Shown in pieces: positions 62,524 through 64,000 of a stretch of 64,000 bases of DNA. The notes below the pieces were generated by a model. It had not been told where the DNA came from. It saw only the letters and a list, made by a program, of their open reading frames with translations, and ran no database searches. Within the stretch, counting starts at the first letter, position 1, and every line of letters starts with the position of its first letter. Source of the stretch: Liolophura sinensis (lineage: Eukaryota > Mollusca > Polyplacophora > Chitonida > Chitonidae); assembly GCF_032854445.1 (NCBI RefSeq), contig NC_088303.1, positions 24,125,501 to 24,189,500 of the forward strand, given 5' to 3'. Position numbers and translations under genes: made by a program.

Positions 62524-63496
62524 TCAGGGATTGACAGACCCACATGCCATCCAGGAGAGCGTTAGCTGATAGCACACAGAGCCGGCCCATGTGTTGAATC
62601 GTATTCTCAGATAAGTCTCTGTCACCACCGGCTGGGTGGTGCTCACCCTTGTGTTTTCGGAGCCCAGTTGATCAAGGTAAGCAAAACCATACGTCACAGA
62701 GGGAGGCTCAACGAATTTCAGGCGAAAATGAGCTGTTTTCTCTTGATTGAAGCATGACTCGGTATAGCAGTAACCACTTGTTAAAAAACCGCTTTCACCT
62801 GCAGAGAAAAATGATTAGATCCCACGAAATTCGTAATACCCATCGATAGTATGGGTACTCTGATGTAAACTGCAAACATTACAATTTGCCGTAGTCACAT
62901 TCCACATCTGGTGATTTCTCACACATCTTATCTCGTTATCGTCTTATCGGTTTTATTGGCTTCCGATCTAGACACAAGGTCACGTGTTTACGTGGAAGTT
63001 TAAGTTCTTGAGTCCTAATACTTCACCTCACCAGCATGGAATATCACTGGTTAATTAATTTATGAGTATTTAGATAAACAGAAGCCACGACATAAAAGCT
63101 TGTGAGTTAAAGGGTCCATGAAAAGGCACCATTAAACGACAATAATGGTTTTAAAGAAAATGAAGAGAAACGTGTCAAAAAGAATTAGAAAAAATATTGA
63201 GGCATATTTTATATTTCTTAATTTCATCTATTTTATACATATTTTGCGCCAAAGCTCAAATCGGACTGTCAAACCAACAAAAATGTTGTGACAGACCAGC
63301 CAGAAAATGAGAACATACATATACATTCATACATACACGAACACACGCACACACGTGCGCACATTACTTGTGCTTTAATGCGATTTCATCCGTGTCTGAC
63401 CAGTCTGTCTGACTGGAATTTGACATTTAAATTCGACTTTTTTATTAATTCAAATATACTTACATTTGGTTACTGGTTCCTTGTTTTTCTTTTCAC
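62524..63496 (-). CDS. H-type lectin domain protein, 3' end (partial)
   Basis: Last two recognised exons of a minus-strand gene that probably continues beyond the window. The terminal exon, 62798-62524, encodes about 90 residues ending at TGA. It reads HFRLKFVEPPSVTYGF, then LDQLGSENTRVS, then YLRIRFNTWAGSVCYQLTLSW. The spacing of PP, LD, NxRV, the aromatic-x-W block and the final beta-strand ending in SWMA follows the H-type lectin domain (the Helix pomatia agglutinin family, which binds GalNAc-type sugars). A 33-nt exon lies upstream at 63496-63464 (EKKNKEPVTK), with acceptor 'ctctctttgcag' and donor 'gtaagtat'. It is phase 1 at both ends, and joining it restores TGT (Cys) at the next exon. 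Earlier exons, the signal peptide and the start were not found in the remaining 500 bp. Confidence 0.75.
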
Positions 63497-64000
63497 CTGC
63501 AAAGAGAGACGTGGCATCTTTAAGTTTAAATGCAAATTATAGACAGGTTATAATGATTTTTACGTGTGGACAAATTATCGTTTCATAACGTTTAATTCTA
63601 GATCAGCGCTCCCTTTGGAAAAGTGGTCTCCCCTTTGGGAGTGATCTCCCCATCTTGGGGTGAGTTGACTGACTTCTGACAACCTCTGTGCACCATCACT
63701 TGTGATCATCACATGGCACAGTTCATCCCTATGGTGATATTAACATATAGAAGACAGCATGGCTTCATTACGGCCTTTCAAAAATTGTCCCACAGGGAGG
63801 CAAGACGTGGTTTGGGTGAAAGAAATTTTACCACCCTCCTCTTCTTTGGGGGCATGATGGTTTAAATTTCTGTCTTCAGTTTGCCTCATTTTAACCCCCA
63901 CCTTTTGCGGATTCTGACTTCATTTCATTTCCAACTTTCAAAATACCAGGTACTAAATCTTTTTTTTATTTTCTGTAACTTAATTCTTAATAAATTTGTC
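63497..64000. other. Window edge, no further exon recognised
   Basis: Probably an intron of the H-type lectin gene. No acceptor/donor pair with convincing coding content was found. Confidence 0.35.

Overview
The window is nuclear DNA of an animal. Genes are split into many short exons with GT-AG introns, most of the sequence is AT-rich non-coding DNA, and there are tRNA-headed SINEs, a MITE and many minisatellites. An F-type (fucolectin-like) and an H-type lectin gene, together with the SINE types, suggest a lophotrochozoan, most likely a mollusc. That placement is an inference; no rRNA or mitochondrial marker is present.

Five protein-coding loci were assembled by hand from exons whose phases fit together. 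(1) 9290-16783, minus strand: OTUD3, an OTU-family deubiquitinase, 8 coding exons, 420 aa. A likely non-coding 5' exon lies near 18.9 kb. (2) 23257-39030, plus strand: TMCO4, a DUF726 alpha/beta-hydrolase-fold membrane protein, 13 exons, about 707 aa. OTUD3 and TMCO4 are divergent (head to head), as I recall for the same pair in human, so this looks like an old conserved gene pair. (3) 43239-47426, minus strand: a small secreted F-type lectin-like protein, 4 exons, about 214 aa. (4) 49721-61197, plus strand: a GMC-family FAD oxidoreductase, 11 exons, 575 aa, with both usual catalytic residues replaced. (5) 62524-63496 and probably beyond the window, minus strand: the 3' end of an H-type lectin gene.

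The rest is repeat-rich: 4826-5580 (16-bp unit), 7464-8094 (42-bp unit), 28751-29345, 33465-34034, 42537-43215, 43800-44110, 52430-52790, 54916-56090 and 59273-60122 (123-bp unit), plus at least three SINE groups and a roughly 210-bp MITE with 22-bp terminal inverted repeats.

The most unusual pattern is that several tandem arrays are built from the edges of neighbouring exons. The donor edge of TMCO4 exon 4, the acceptor edge of TMCO4 exon 7 and the donor edge of GMC exon 7 are each repeated many times into the adjoining intron, often with the splice dinucleotide intact. Decayed partial copies of GMC exons 4 and 9 also lie in adjacent introns. I found no operons, CRISPR arrays, rRNA or stand-alone tRNA genes.
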